A DNA stretch of 64,000 nt from QFOX01 sp044237845 (GCA_044237845.1 JBIIEL010000002.1:61882-125881), one strand, 5' to 3'. Positions 8,829 through 17,310 are shown, counted from the stretch's first letter. Made by a program: numbers and translations. Notes: generated from the letters alone by a model not told the origin.

Positions 8829-9242
8829 ATGATGCAGCCTAAGAAAACCAAGTACCGTAAGGCACATAAAGGCCGTGTTTCCGGTGCTGCCAAGGGTGGA
8901 TATTCCATCAGCTACGGTGAGTATGGTCTGAAAGCCATGACGCCGGAGCGTATCACCGCGCGCCAGATTGAAGCCGCACGTCGCGCGATTTCGCGTCATG
9001 TAAAGCGCGTTGGCCGTATGTGGATCCGCATTTTCCCGGATGTGCCGGTGACCCGCAAACCTGCAGAAGTGCGGATGGGTTCCGGTAAAGGGAGCGTGGA
9101 ATATTGGGTAGCGCGCGTCGAGGCGGGTCGCATCATGTTCGAAATCGACGGGGTTCCAGAGAATGTCGCACGTGAGGCATTCGACCGCGCCAGCGCCAAG
9201 CTGCCGGTAAAAACGAAGTTCATTAAGCGCGTGGAAGGCTAG
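8829..9242 (+). CDS. rplP: 50S ribosomal protein L16
   Basis: 137 residues. L16 helps position the A-site tRNA. MMQPKKTKYRKAHKGR corresponds to the usual MLQPKRTK start, so the first of the two ATGs is kept; RITARQIEAARRAISRHVKR, WIRIFPDVPVTRKPAEVRMG and GSVEYWVARVE confirm it. AGAAGAG lies just upstream as a ribosome site. Confidence 0.99.
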   Translation: MMQPKKTKYRKAHKGRVSGAAKGGYSISYGEYGLKAMTPERITARQIEAARRAISRHVKRVGRMWIRIFPDVPVTRKPAEVRMGSGKGSVEYWVARVEAGRIMFEIDGVPENVAREAFDRASAKLPVKTKFIKRVEG

Positions 9243-9253
9243 GGAGAATCACA

Positions 9254-9448
9254 ATGGCTAGCGAGCAATTTAAAGGGAAATCGGTTGAGGAGCTGCAAGG
9301 CACCGTAGCGGATTTGAAAAAAGAACTGTTCAACCTACGCTTTCAGAAAGCATCGGGTGAGCTGACGAACACGTCGCGCTTCCGCGTGGCGCGCCGCGAG
9401 ATTGCGCGTATTCTCACGCATCTGCGCAAAACCAAAAACGCTGCATAA
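9254..9448 (+). CDS. rpmC: 50S ribosomal protein L29
   Basis: 64 residues forming the usual two-helix hairpin beside the tunnel exit. KSVEELQGTVADLKKELFNL and LRFQKASGELTNTSRFR are diagnostic; the ending VARREIARILTHLRK matches alphaproteobacterial L29. It sits 11 bases after rplP and 13 bases before rpsQ. Confidence 0.98.
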   Translation: MASEQFKGKSVEELQGTVADLKKELFNLRFQKASGELTNTSRFRVARREIARILTHLRKTKNAA

Positions 9449-9461
9449 GGGGTAGTTGACC

Positions 9462-9710
9462 ATGCCAAAACGTATTCTACAAGGAACCGTGGTGAGCGAT
9501 AAATGCACCAACACCGTCACTGTACGGGTTGAGCGCAAAATCCGCCATCCGCTCTACAATAAAATCATCCGCCGCTCGAAGAAATACGCGGCGCATGACG
9601 AGTCCGGCTGCAAAGTGGGTGATGTGGTTCGCATCATCGAGAGCAAGCCGATTTCAAAAACCAAGCGTTGGGCTGTCGTCGAGAAAATCGCCGATGCGCC
9701 AACAGCGTAG
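9462..9710 (+). CDS. rpsQ: 30S ribosomal protein S17
   Basis: 82 residues from the ATG at 9462, preceded by AAGGGG; an in-frame TTG at 9456 lies too near the ribosome site. MPKRILQGTVVSDK, TVTVRVERKIRHPLYNKII and the ending ISKTKRWAVVE are diagnostic of this primary 16S-binding protein. Last gene of the S10 group. Confidence 0.99.
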   Translation: MPKRILQGTVVSDKCTNTVTVRVERKIRHPLYNKIIRRSKKYAAHDESGCKVGDVVRIIESKPISKTKRWAVVEKIADAPTA

Positions 9711-9732
9711 ACCCGCGGGATAGGAGAGCAAT

Positions 9733-10101
9733 ATGATTCAGATGCAAACCCGCTTGGACGTTGCCGATAACTCGGGCGCCCGTGAAGTGATGTGTATTAA
9801 GGTTCTCGGTGGTTCGCACCGTAAAACCGCGTCGATCGGCGATGTGATCGTGGTCTCGATCAAAAGCGCGATTCCACGTGGTAAAGTGAAAAAAGGCGAC
9901 GTTCACCGTGCGGTGATCGTGCGCACCAAATTCGTGACCAAGCGTCAGGATGGCTCGGCCATTCGTTTCGATGGTAACGCGGCGGTGCTCGTGAGCAAGC
10001 AAAACGAGCCAATCGGCACCCGTATCTTCGGGCCGGTTGCACGTGAGCTGCGCGCGAAGAAGTTCATGAAGATTGTGTCGCTGGCACCAGAAGTACTGTA
10101 G
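9733..10101 (+). CDS. rplN: 50S ribosomal protein L14
   Basis: 122 residues, exactly the usual length. MIQMQTRLDVADNSGAREVM, CIKVLGGSHRKTASIGD and GTRIFGPVARELR identify it. It lies at the subunit interface. First gene of the spc group; the gap to rpsQ is 22 bases with GGAGAG as ribosome site, so there is no room for a separate terminator and promoter. Confidence 0.99.
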   Translation: MIQMQTRLDVADNSGAREVMCIKVLGGSHRKTASIGDVIVVSIKSAIPRGKVKKGDVHRAVIVRTKFVTKRQDGSAIRFDGNAAVLVSKQNEPIGTRIFGPVARELRAKKFMKIVSLAPEVL

Positions 10102-10112
10102 GGGATTGAGAA

Positions 10113-10430
10113 ATGGCTGCAAAAATTAAAAAAGGCGACAAGGTGATTGTGATCGCCGGTCGCGATAAGGGCAAGCAAGGCGAGGTGCTGAAAATCATCA
10201 CCGACACCAACCGTGCGCTTGTTTCTGGTATCAACCAAATCAAAAAGCACGAGAAGCCAAGTGCGGCGGGCAATGGTGGCGTTGTCACCAAAGAAAGCCC
10301 GATCCACCTGAGCAACATCGCGCTGGCTGACCCGAAAACCGGCAAAGCAACCCGCGTGGGTTTCAGCGTTGGTAAAGACGGCAAGAAAACCCGCGTGGCA
10401 AAACGCTCGGGCGAAACCATCGCCGCGTAG
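10113..10430 (+). CDS. rplX: 50S ribosomal protein L24
   Basis: 105 residues with the KOW motif at the amino end (KKGDKVIVIAGRDKGKQGEVL), then NQIKKHEKPS and ESPIHLSNIALADPKTGKATRVG. L24 starts 50S assembly by binding the 5' end of 23S rRNA. Spacing to both neighbours is short (11 and 30 bases). Confidence 0.99.
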   Translation: MAAKIKKGDKVIVIAGRDKGKQGEVLKIITDTNRALVSGINQIKKHEKPSAAGNGGVVTKESPIHLSNIALADPKTGKATRVGFSVGKDGKKTRVAKRSGETIAA

Positions 10431-10460
10431 TATACGATAACCAACTAAGGATTGAAGATC

Positions 10461-11165
10461 ATGGCAACCGAGAAAAAACCCGCTGCGAAGGCCGCAAAAA
10501 CGGCAGCGCCGAAGGCGGACAAGAAGCAGGCAGCACCTGCGGCAAAAGAGAAAGCCGCTGCGCCGAAGGCTGAGAAAGCTGCGCCTGCGCCAAAATCAAC
10601 CAAAGTGCTTGAGGGCAATGCGAAAACGCCGCGCCTGCAGCTTGTCTATGAGCGCGAAATCGTTCCGGCGATGAAAGAGAAATTCGGCTACAAAAACGTG
10701 ATGCAAGTGCCGCGTCTGGATAAAATCGTCATCAATATGGGCGTGGGCGAAGCGGTTGCTGACCAGAAACAAATCCTGTCGGCGGTTGAGGAAATGACCC
10801 TCATCGCAGGCCAGAAGCCGGTCATCACCAAGGCGAAAAAAGCAGAGGCGAGCTTCAAGCTGCGCGCTGGCCTGCAAATTGGCTGCCGCGTGACGCTGCG
10901 TAAGCAACGCATGTATGAATTCCTCGACCGTTTTGTTACCATCGCGATGCCGCGTATCCGTGACTTCCGCGGCGTGAATCCGAAAAGCTTCGACGGCCGT
11001 GGCAACTACAATATGGGTCTCAAAGAACAGCTCGTGTTCCCTGAGATCAACTATGACCGCGTTTCGACCGTGCGCGGCATGGACATCACGATTGTCACCA
11101 CCGCAAAAAACGACGACGAAGCGCGCGCCCTGCTCGAGGGTTTCAGCGTTCCGTTCCGCAAATAA
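10461..11165 (+). CDS. rplE: 50S ribosomal protein L5 with long basic N-terminal extension
   Basis: 234 residues from the ATG at 10461 (TAAGGATTGAAG upstream); L5 is normally about 180. The core starts near residue 55 (PRLQLVYEREIVPAMKEKF) and is complete: VPRLDKIVINMGVGEA, QKPVITKAKKAEASFKLR, IGCRVTLRK, FDGRGNYNMGLKEQ and the carboxy end. The first ~50 residues are almost only Ala, Lys and Pro with some Glu, a low-complexity tail that should be disordered. L5 binds 5S rRNA in the central protuberance. The extension could be partly an artefact only if a later internal start were used, but no methionine lies between residue 1 and the core. Confidence 0.97.
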   Translation: MATEKKPAAKAAKTAAPKADKKQAAPAAKEKAAAPKAEKAAPAPKSTKVLEGNAKTPRLQLVYEREIVPAMKEKFGYKNVMQVPRLDKIVINMGVGEAVADQKQILSAVEEMTLIAGQKPVITKAKKAEASFKLRAGLQIGCRVTLRKQRMYEFLDRFVTIAMPRIRDFRGVNPKSFDGRGNYNMGLKEQLVFPEINYDRVSTVRGMDITIVTTAKNDDEARALLEGFSVPFRK

Positions 11166-11181
11166 CTGGGAGTAGTTACCA

Positions 11182-11487
11182 ATGGCTAAGCTATGTATGA
11201 AAGAGCGCAACAATAAGCGCAAAGACTTGAATAAGAAGCTGCGCGCACGTCGCGCCAAGCTGAAAGCTGCAATCATGGATCGTGATGCGACGATGGAAGA
11301 TCGTTTCGTTGCGCAAATGAAACTCTCGGAATTGCCACGCAACTCGTCGCGCGTGCGTCAGCGCAACCGTTGCGAACTGACAGGCCGTCCGCGTGGATAC
11401 TATCGTAAATTCAAAATGTGCCGTAACCAACTGCGCGAGCTTGGCTCGTTCGGTCTGATTCCAGGCCTCATCAAAGCCAGCTGGTAG
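11182..11487 (+). CDS. rpsN: 30S ribosomal protein S14 (zinc-free type)
   Basis: 101 residues. The long, zinc-independent S14 form: there is no pair of CxxC motifs; the tail has NRCELTGRPRGYYRKFKMCR and ends GLIPGLIKASW. The start MAKLCMKERNNKRK is usual. Role: 30S head assembly. It is 16 bases after rplE. Confidence 0.99.
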   Translation: MAKLCMKERNNKRKDLNKKLRARRAKLKAAIMDRDATMEDRFVAQMKLSELPRNSSRVRQRNRCELTGRPRGYYRKFKMCRNQLRELGSFGLIPGLIKASW

Positions 11488-11498
11488 GGAGTAGTAGA

Positions 11499-11891
11499 AT
11501 GGTAACCGATCGCGTCGCAGATTTGCTCGCCCGCTTGAGAAACGCTTATAAAGCGCAGCTCCATGTGGTCAATGCCCCGTATTCTGGCCTGCTTGTAGAT
11601 ATCTGCAAAGTGCTGGAGCAGGAGGGTTTCATCCGCACCCACCGTGTGGAAGAAGAAGGCAAAAAGAAGAACCTTGTTGTGGAATTGAAATATATCGACG
11701 GTGAACCCGCGGTGCGCGAACTGAAGCGCGTATCGAAATCGGGTCTGCGTAAATATGCACAGGTTTCGAAAATGCCAAAACATTATAACGGTCTTGGGAT
11801 CTCGATCGTCTCCACCAGCAAAGGGGTGATGACGGATTTCGATGCGCGTCAACAGAATGTGGGCGGCGAAGTTCTCTGCACCGTATTCTAA
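11499..11891 (+). CDS. rpsH: 30S ribosomal protein S8
   Basis: 130 residues. S8 binds the central domain of 16S rRNA and in enterobacteria represses the spc operon. DRVADLLARLRNAYKA, LVDICKVLEQEGFI, RVSKSGLRKYAQVSKMPK and the carboxy end GISIVSTSKGVMTD...GGEVLC are diagnostic. Confidence 0.99.
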   Translation: MVTDRVADLLARLRNAYKAQLHVVNAPYSGLLVDICKVLEQEGFIRTHRVEEEGKKKNLVVELKYIDGEPAVRELKRVSKSGLRKYAQVSKMPKHYNGLGISIVSTSKGVMTDFDARQQNVGGEVLCTVF

Positions 11892-11912
11892 GGAATTTTG
11901 AGGAGTTAGGAA

Positions 11913-12446
11913 ATGTCTCGTTTAGGTAAACTGCCGGTCGCGATTCCGGATAAAGTCACGGTGAATGTCGGCGCTGCCGCGATCACCATAAAAGGCCCGA
12001 AAGGCGAACTCTCGACGCTGACCAACAGCGATGTGGTGGTAAGCGTGACCGAGGGTAAAGTATGGGTGAAGCCCGCCAGCGAATCGCAGCGTAGCCGCGC
12101 GATGTGGGGCACTGTACGTGCGAACGTAAAGAACCTCGTGGAAGGCGTAACCAACGGTTATAAAAAGCAGCTGGATATCACCGGCGTCGGCTACCGCGCC
12201 GCGGCACAAGGGCAAATCCTGACGCTCGCGCTCGGTTTCAGCCACGAGATCAAGTACATCATTCCTGCGGGCATCACCGTAACGGTGGAAAAACAAACGA
12301 CGATTCTCCTCGCCGGTGCGGACAAGCAGAAGCTTGGCCAGGTGGCGGCCGAGATTCGCGCGCTGCGTAAGCCCGAGCCATACAAAGGCAAAGGCGTGAA
12401 ATACTCGACGGAGACCGTGCGTCGTAAAGAAGGTAAGAAGAAGTAA
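11913..12446 (+). CDS. rplF: 50S ribosomal protein L6
   Basis: 177 residues. MSRLGKLPVAIPDKV begins the protein; the two tandem L6 domains follow, ending in the rRNA-binding KPEPYKGKGVKYSTE segment. It lies near the GTPase-associated centre. Spacing of 21 bases after rpsH, with TGAGGAG as ribosome site. Confidence 0.99.
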   Translation: MSRLGKLPVAIPDKVTVNVGAAAITIKGPKGELSTLTNSDVVVSVTEGKVWVKPASESQRSRAMWGTVRANVKNLVEGVTNGYKKQLDITGVGYRAAAQGQILTLALGFSHEIKYIIPAGITVTVEKQTTILLAGADKQKLGQVAAEIRALRKPEPYKGKGVKYSTETVRRKEGKKK

Positions 12447-12519
12447 ACTTAATTCTTTCGTGGCGCGCTCCTTGGTGGGGCGGGTTGTTGAAAGAGTTCG
12501 ACAAGTTTGGAGAAGTAAG

Positions 12520-12879
12520 ATGGCTAAAGTATGTAAATTCTCGCGCCGCAAAGAGCGGGTACGCTACCAGCTGCGTAAGAAAGCCGCTGGCCGCGTGCGT
12601 CTGTCGGTGTTCCGTTCGGGCCGCCATATCTACGCGCAGCTGATCGACGATAGCAAGGGCGTGACCCTCGCTGCTGCATCGACGGCAGAAAAAGAGCTGA
12701 AGGGCGCAGTGAAAAACGGCGCCAGCATTGAAGCGGCGAAAGCCGTGGGTGCGCGCATCGCTGCCCGTGCAAAAGAAGCAAAGGTTGAGCATATCGTGTT
12801 CGACCGTGGCGGATATTTATTCCATGGCCGTATCAAGGCGTTGGCAGATGCTGCGCGTGAAGCCGGTCTTGCATTCTAA
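12520..12879 (+). CDS. rplR: 50S ribosomal protein L18
   Basis: 119 residues from the ATG at 12520, with TTTGGAGAAG upstream; an open frame running back to 12460 has no support from the family. RKERVRYQLRKKAAGRVRLSVFRS, HIYAQLIDDSKGVTLAAAST and FDRGGYLFHGRIKALADAAR are diagnostic. L18 binds 5S rRNA with L5. Confidence 0.98.
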   Translation: MAKVCKFSRRKERVRYQLRKKAAGRVRLSVFRSGRHIYAQLIDDSKGVTLAAASTAEKELKGAVKNGASIEAAKAVGARIAARAKEAKVEHIVFDRGGYLFHGRIKALADAAREAGLAF

Positions 12880-12894
12880 AGGATAGGGAACATT

Positions 12895-13464
12895 ATGGCA
12901 TACGAATCCACAGCAGAACGTCAGGACCGCGAAGGTGGCGAAATGATCGACCGTCTGGTCTCGATCAACCGCGTCAGCAAAACCGTAAAAGGTGGTCGTC
13001 GTTTCGCATTCGCCGCACTGGTAGTGGTGGGTGACGGTAAAGGTAAAGTCGGCTACGGCACCGCGAAAGCGAAAGAAGTGCAGGACGCCGTGAAAAAAGC
13101 AACGGAAGGCGCGAAGAAATCGATGATTCGCGTGCCGCTGCGTGAGAGCCGCACCCTTCACCACGATGTGAAAGGCCGCTTCGGCGCTGGCCGTATCATG
13201 GTGCGCTCGGCTCCGGCCGGTACCGGTATCATTGCTGGTGGCCCGATGCGTGCGATTTTCGAAGCCCTCGGCGTGCATGATGTGGTCGCGAAATCGACCG
13301 GCACCAGCAACCCGCACAACATGGTGAAGGCAACTTTCGCCGCGTTGAAGCTGATGAACAGCCCGAAAAGCGTTGCCGCCCGCCGTACCATGAAAGTGGG
13401 CGAAGTGGTGGAACGTCGTGAGGCCGGTGCAAAAGCGCAAGGCCAGCATAACGAAGCAGAATAA
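12895..13464 (+). CDS. rpsE: 30S ribosomal protein S5
   Basis: 189 residues. VSINRVSKTVKGGRRFAFAA is the double-stranded RNA-binding-like domain; GYGTAKAKEVQDAVKKA, the APAGTGIIAGGPMRAIFEALG segment and KSTGTSNPHNMVKATF are diagnostic. S5 guards decoding fidelity. It sits between rplR and rpmD in the usual order. Confidence 0.99.
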   Translation: MAYESTAERQDREGGEMIDRLVSINRVSKTVKGGRRFAFAALVVVGDGKGKVGYGTAKAKEVQDAVKKATEGAKKSMIRVPLRESRTLHHDVKGRFGAGRIMVRSAPAGTGIIAGGPMRAIFEALGVHDVVAKSTGTSNPHNMVKATFAALKLMNSPKSVAARRTMKVGEVVERREAGAKAQGQHNEAE

Positions 13465-13486
13465 TTGAGCCGTCGGGAGAAGAACA

Positions 13487-13681
13487 ATGGCAGCCGCTAA
13501 GAAAACAGTAACCGTAAAGCAAATCGCAAGTCCTTGCGGTCGTACGAAGGATCAGAAGGCGACCCTCGTCGGCCTCGGTCTTAACAAAATGCATAAAGTC
13601 AACACGCTGGAAGATACACCTGCCGTGCGTGGCATGATTAACAAGCTGCCGCACCTCGTGGCCGTGGTTGAAGGAAAATAG
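13487..13681 (+). CDS. rpmD: 50S ribosomal protein L30
   Basis: 64 residues. VKQIASPCGRTKDQKATLVGLGLNK and the ending MINKLPHLV match the family. Usual place between S5 and L15. Confidence 0.97.
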   Translation: MAAAKKTVTVKQIASPCGRTKDQKATLVGLGLNKMHKVNTLEDTPAVRGMINKLPHLVAVVEGK

Positions 13682-13746
13682 TTGCGGGTGGTGAGTTGTC
13701 GTTTCGCACGAACAGCTCAGCACGAACAACGTGAACGGAGAGAGAC

Positions 13747-14268
13747 ATGGAACTGAATCAACTTGCAAACAACCCCGGTGCTCATAAGCGCCGTATGCGC
13801 ATCGGTCGTGGTATCGGTAGCGGCAAGGGCAAAACCGGTGGCCGTGGCGGTAAAGGCCAGACGGCGCGTTCCGGCGTGGCCATTAAAGGCTTCGAGGGCG
13901 GCCAGATGCCGTTGCACCGTCGTCTTCCGAAGCGTGGCTTCAACAACCACACCCGCGTGGAATTCGATGTCATCACCTTGCGTGATCTGCAAGTGCTGGT
14001 AGACAACAAAACCTTCAAAGCGGGTGAAACTGTGACCACCGCCGCGCTGAAAGAAAAAGGCATCGTGCCGAAAGCCAGCGAAGGCGTTAAACTGCTGTTC
14101 AAAGGCGAGCTGAAAGCCAAACTCAGTGTGGATATCGAACGCGCAAGCGCCAACGCAAAAGCCGCGATTGAAAAACTCGGCGGCACGGTGACCGTGAAAG
14201 TAAAACAGCCGAAGCGTGAGAAGGTCGTGAAAGACCCGAAAACCGGCAAGGCGATTAAAAAAGCGTAG
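13747..14268 (+). CDS. rplO: 50S ribosomal protein L15
   Basis: 173 residues. MELNQLANNPGAHKRRMRIGRGIGSGKGKTGGRGGKGQTAR is split here into its parts: an amino end LNQLANNPGAHK, a glycine-rich stretch GIGSGKGKTGGRGGKGQ, then GGQMPLHRRLPKRGF and a carboxy domain with IERASANAKAAIEKLGG. The 65-base gap from rpmD is unusually wide for this operon. A strong terminator follows at 14289-14317. Confidence 0.98.
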   Translation: MELNQLANNPGAHKRRMRIGRGIGSGKGKTGGRGGKGQTARSGVAIKGFEGGQMPLHRRLPKRGFNNHTRVEFDVITLRDLQVLVDNKTFKAGETVTTAALKEKGIVPKASEGVKLLFKGELKAKLSVDIERASANAKAAIEKLGGTVTVKVKQPKREKVVKDPKTGKAIKKA

Positions 14269-14288
14269 TCCGCTTTTTACGGAGAAAT

Positions 14289-14317
14289 AAAAAGGCAGCG
14301 TTCGCGCTGCCTTTTTT
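14289..14317 (+). terminator. intrinsic terminator between rplO and secY
   Basis: A 12-pair stem (14289-14300 with 14305-14316; core GGCAGCG/CGCTGCC) with a TTCG loop and a run of six T ends 21 bases after rplO. In most bacteria secY is cotranscribed with rplO, so this marks a full or partial break in the superoperon. Confidence 0.9.
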
Positions 14318-14341
14318 GTTGGTGCAACTTTTCTAAGCTGC

Positions 14342-14369
14342 TTGACACACGCGCCCAGCGCTTTAATGA
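14342..14369 (+). promoter_or_regulatory. weak candidate promoter for secY
   Basis: TTGACA at 14342-14347 directly follows the terminator; the -10 partner is poor (TAATGA at 14364-14369, 16-base spacer). The position between a terminator and secY, not the match itself, is the main support. Confidence 0.35.
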
Positions 14370-14415
14370 CAAGCGGTACTAAAATTACTTCTCATAATAA
14401 CCCTCAGGATTTTCC

Positions 14416-15756
14416 ATGACCTCTGCTGCAGAACGTTTCGCACAAAATATGAATTTTGGCCTGCTCGGCCGTGCGACAGAACTCAAAAGCCGCCTTCTGT
14501 TTGTGCTTGGTGCGTTGATTGTGTACCGCCTCGGCACCTATATCCCCATTCCGGGCATTGATCCGCTGGTGCTGCAGCAAATTTATCAACAACATGCGGG
14601 CGGTGTCCTCGGCGTGTTCAACATGTTCAGTGGCGGCGCGCTAAGCCGCATGACGATTTTTGCCCTCGCGGTGACCCCCTATATTTCGGCCAGCATCATT
14701 ATTCAGCTGATGAGTGCGGCCGTACCGCAGCTCGCCGCACTCAAGAAAGAGGGCGAGGCGGGGCGTCGTAAAATCAACCAGTACACGCGCATCGGCACGC
14801 TGTTTCTCGCTGTGTTGCAGTCGTATGGCATCGCCAACGGCCTCGAAGGCATGTCGGCAGAAGGCATGTCGGCGGTGATTAACCCCGGCTTCTTCTTCAA
14901 GTTTACCACGGTGGTGACCCTCACCGGCGGCACCATGTTCCTGATGTGGCTAGGCGAGCAAATCACCCAGCGCGGCATTGGTCAGGGCATCTCGCTGATT
15001 ATTTTCGCGGGCATTGTGGCTAACCTGCCGAGCGCGTTTGCCAGCACGTTTGAGCTGGGCCGTAAGGGGGTGCTCTCGACCCCAGTGATCCTTATGATTC
15101 TTGTCATCGTTCTCGCGCTAATCGCGCTGATTGTGTATATGGAGCGCGCGCAACGGCGGATTCTGATTCAGTATCCGAAACGTCAGATCGGCAATAAAAT
15201 CATGCAGGGCGAATCAACCCACTTGCCGCTGAAGCTGAACGCTGCAGGTGTGATTCCGCCAATCTTTGCGTCGTCGCTGCTGCTCTTTCCGCTCACGATT
15301 GCGAGCTTCAATGCTGAAGGTGGCCCGGAATGGCTGCGCGCGGTGTCGGCGCATCTCGCGCATGGCCAGCCGCTTTATATCGCGCTCTATGTCGCCATCA
15401 TTGTGTTCTTCTCGTTCTTCTATACCGCGGTGGTGTTTAACCCCGTTGATACGGCGGACAACCTGCGCAAAAATGGCGGTTTCATCGCCGGAATTCGTCC
15501 GGGTAAAACTACGTCGGATTACCTGGATTATGTGCTGACGCGTTTGACGGTGGTTGGCGCGTCCTATCTCGCGCTGGTGTGCGTGCTGCCGGAGCTGCTG
15601 ATCGCGGAATTCAATGTGCCGTTCTATCTCGGTGGTACCAGCCTCTTGATCGTGGTCAATGTCATCATTGACTTTGTCGGCCAAGTGCAGTCACATCTGT
15701 TTGCCCATCAATACGAAGCGCTGATTAAAAAAGCGCGGCTGAAGGGGCGGAAGTAG
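14416..15756 (+). CDS. secY: preprotein translocase subunit SecY
   Basis: 446 residues with ten membrane segments. SecY forms the SecYEG channel. FGLLGRATELKSRLLFVLGAL at the start, the plug region GGALSRMTIFALAVTPYISASII, the loop between segments 6 and 7 and the cytoplasmic FNPVDTADNLRKNGGFIAGIRPGK segment are diagnostic. An intrinsic terminator and a possible promoter separate it from rplO; adk follows 87 bases downstream. Confidence 0.99.
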   Translation: MTSAAERFAQNMNFGLLGRATELKSRLLFVLGALIVYRLGTYIPIPGIDPLVLQQIYQQHAGGVLGVFNMFSGGALSRMTIFALAVTPYISASIIIQLMSAAVPQLAALKKEGEAGRRKINQYTRIGTLFLAVLQSYGIANGLEGMSAEGMSAVINPGFFFKFTTVVTLTGGTMFLMWLGEQITQRGIGQGISLIIFAGIVANLPSAFASTFELGRKGVLSTPVILMILVIVLALIALIVYMERAQRRILIQYPKRQIGNKIMQGESTHLPLKLNAAGVIPPIFASSLLLFPLTIASFNAEGGPEWLRAVSAHLAHGQPLYIALYVAIIVFFSFFYTAVVFNPVDTADNLRKNGGFIAGIRPGKTTSDYLDYVLTRLTVVGASYLALVCVLPELLIAEFNVPFYLGGTSLLIVVNVIIDFVGQVQSHLFAHQYEALIKKARLKGRK

Positions 15757-15843
15757 TTTTGGTGGTAGGTGATAAGTGGCTGTATGCCGCCTATTATTAT
15801 GTCACTTGCCACGAATGAATCACTTGTCACGGAGCGTAGCGAC

Positions 15844-16488
15844 ATGAACATCATTCTCCTCGGCCCTCCGGGTGCTGGTAAGGGCACGCAGAGCGATTAT
15901 CTGCGCGATCATTATAAACTCGCGAAGCTGGCGACGGGCGACATGCTGCGTGCCGCAGTGGCGAGCGGTTCTGAACTTGGCAAAAAGGCTAAGGCGATTA
16001 TGGCTGCTGGGGGGCTGGTCAGCGATGATATCATGATCGGCATCATCCGCGATGCGATTGCGGACAAGGCTTGCGCCAACGGGTTTATTCTTGATGGCTT
16101 CCCGCGCACCACGGCTCAGGCCGAGGCGCTTGATGCGATGCTGAAAGAGGTGGACAAGAAAATCGACCATGTGATTGAGCTGAAGGTGGATGACCGTGAA
16201 ATGGTTGCGCGCATCTCCGGGCGCTTCTCGTGCAGCAAGTGCGGCGCGGGTTACCACGACAGCTTCAAGCAACCGAAAGCCGAAGGCGTGTGCGATAGCT
16301 GCGGCAGCACCGACTTCACCCGCCGCGAGGATGACCGTGCCGATACGGTAGCCAAACGGCTCGAGGCCTATCATGCCAGCACTGCTCCGGTGGTGGCCTA
16401 TTACGCCAAGTCCGGCGCGCTGAAATCCGTTGATGGCATGGCCGAAATCGCCGATGTCACCCGCGACATCGCCCGCTTGGTTGGTTAG
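15844..16488 (+). CDS. adk: adenylate kinase, zinc-type LID
   Basis: 214 residues from the ATG at 15844 (GGAGCG upstream), since MNIILLGPPGAGKGTQ is the canonical start; the frame is open back to 15769 but without homology. It interconverts ATP + AMP and two ADP. The P-loop GPPGAGKGT, the NMP-site region TGDMLRAAV, DGFPRT and the LID are visible. The LID carries four cysteines (CSKCGAGYH ... CDSCGS), as in zinc-binding adenylate kinases, instead of the H/S/D/T set of enterobacteria. Usual position after secY. Confidence 0.98.
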   Translation: MNIILLGPPGAGKGTQSDYLRDHYKLAKLATGDMLRAAVASGSELGKKAKAIMAAGGLVSDDIMIGIIRDAIADKACANGFILDGFPRTTAQAEALDAMLKEVDKKIDHVIELKVDDREMVARISGRFSCSKCGAGYHDSFKQPKAEGVCDSCGSTDFTRREDDRADTVAKRLEAYHASTAPVVAYYAKSGALKSVDGMAEIADVTRDIARLVG

Positions 16489-16489
16489 G

Positions 16490-17140
16490 CTATTTGCCTT
16501 TCTTAGGGCAGCTCATTTTGATGCGTGTGCCGGTAGAGAGACCTTCCGTAGTGATGGAAGGGACGGGAGTAACATCGGGTTCACCAGTTTTCGCTGCCGC
16601 GGCTTCGGATTGGGCGGGTTCTAAACCAAACTTCTCCGGTGACGGACGACGGGTTTTGCCGGATTTGATGCCCTCAAGGTATGAGGTTAGTTTTGTGTCC
16701 TGGTCGCGGAATTTGCTGCGATTAATATGATCGTCCGTGACTTGTGCGCTGGCAGCAAGCAATGTTTCAATACTATCAGGTATATCTCTGTCTAGGTCAG
16801 CTTCAATAGGAGCTATATATGCGTTCGGGCTTGGACCACTATATGAAGGGTGTCCATAGTAGTGCCCGCTACTATCGGGGTAATGGGTGGCTGCATAGCG
16901 ATTTGCTTGGCCCAGCTCGTTCATCTGCCGTCTTTCTTCATACCCGTAGTCGATAATGGCTGTGTATCTATCTATCGCCGCTGTGAGCAGATCATAGTCA
17001 GAGAATACGCCGTCGGCATACCGCTTCTCAAAAACGCTTATGAGCACGTTCGGGCTGCCGCCATTATTAAGCCAATTAAGTAACCGATGACTTTCCAAAT
17101 TCAGATTTATGAACGGATTAGTATCAGTATTAGAGCCCAT
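16490..17140 (-). CDS. orphan protein inserted between adk and rpsM
   Basis: 216 residues, no recognised family. The amino half is hydrophilic with Asn/Tyr/His-rich stretches (HYPDSSGHYYGHPSY near 86-100); the carboxy part is Lys/Glu/Ala-rich and ends CPKKGK. No signal peptide or membrane segment. A clear ribosome site (AAGAGGAGAG) precedes the ATG at 17140. Base composition is visibly more AT-rich than the ribosomal genes. It is on the strand opposite to the operon, convergent with adk (1 base apart) and divergent from rpsM. This looks like an insertion into the alpha operon boundary in this lineage. Confidence 0.7.
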   Translation of the reverse strand: MGSNTDTNPFINLNLESHRLLNWLNNGGSPNVLISVFEKRYADGVFSDYDLLTAAIDRYTAIIDYGYEERRQMNELGQANRYAATHYPDSSGHYYGHPSYSGPSPNAYIAPIEADLDRDIPDSIETLLAASAQVTDDHINRSKFRDQDTKLTSYLEGIKSGKTRRPSPEKFGLEPAQSEAAAAKTGEPDVTPVPSITTEGLSTGTRIKMSCPKKGK

Positions 17141-17282
17141 CTCTCTCTCCTCTTAATGTCAGTTATAAACACGCGCGTGATTTTTGCCTACCATAGCATG
17201 ATGCAACTGCCCCAAATATGAAGATTTGATGACATTTGCCTCCAGCCATGGGCGGTGGGGTGATTTTTCTCCAAATAATCCG

Positions 17283-17310
17283 TTGACAGTGGCGGTTTCG
17301 CCTGTATATT
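17283..17310 (+). promoter_or_regulatory. promoter of the rpsM-rpsK-rpoA-rplQ unit
   Basis: TTGACA at 17283-17288, a 16-base spacer and TATATT at 17305-17310 form a near-consensus sigma-70-type promoter, 78 bases before rpsM and followed by a GC-rich start region typical of growth-regulated genes. It is needed here because the inverted orphan gene separates rpsM from adk. Confidence 0.75.
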
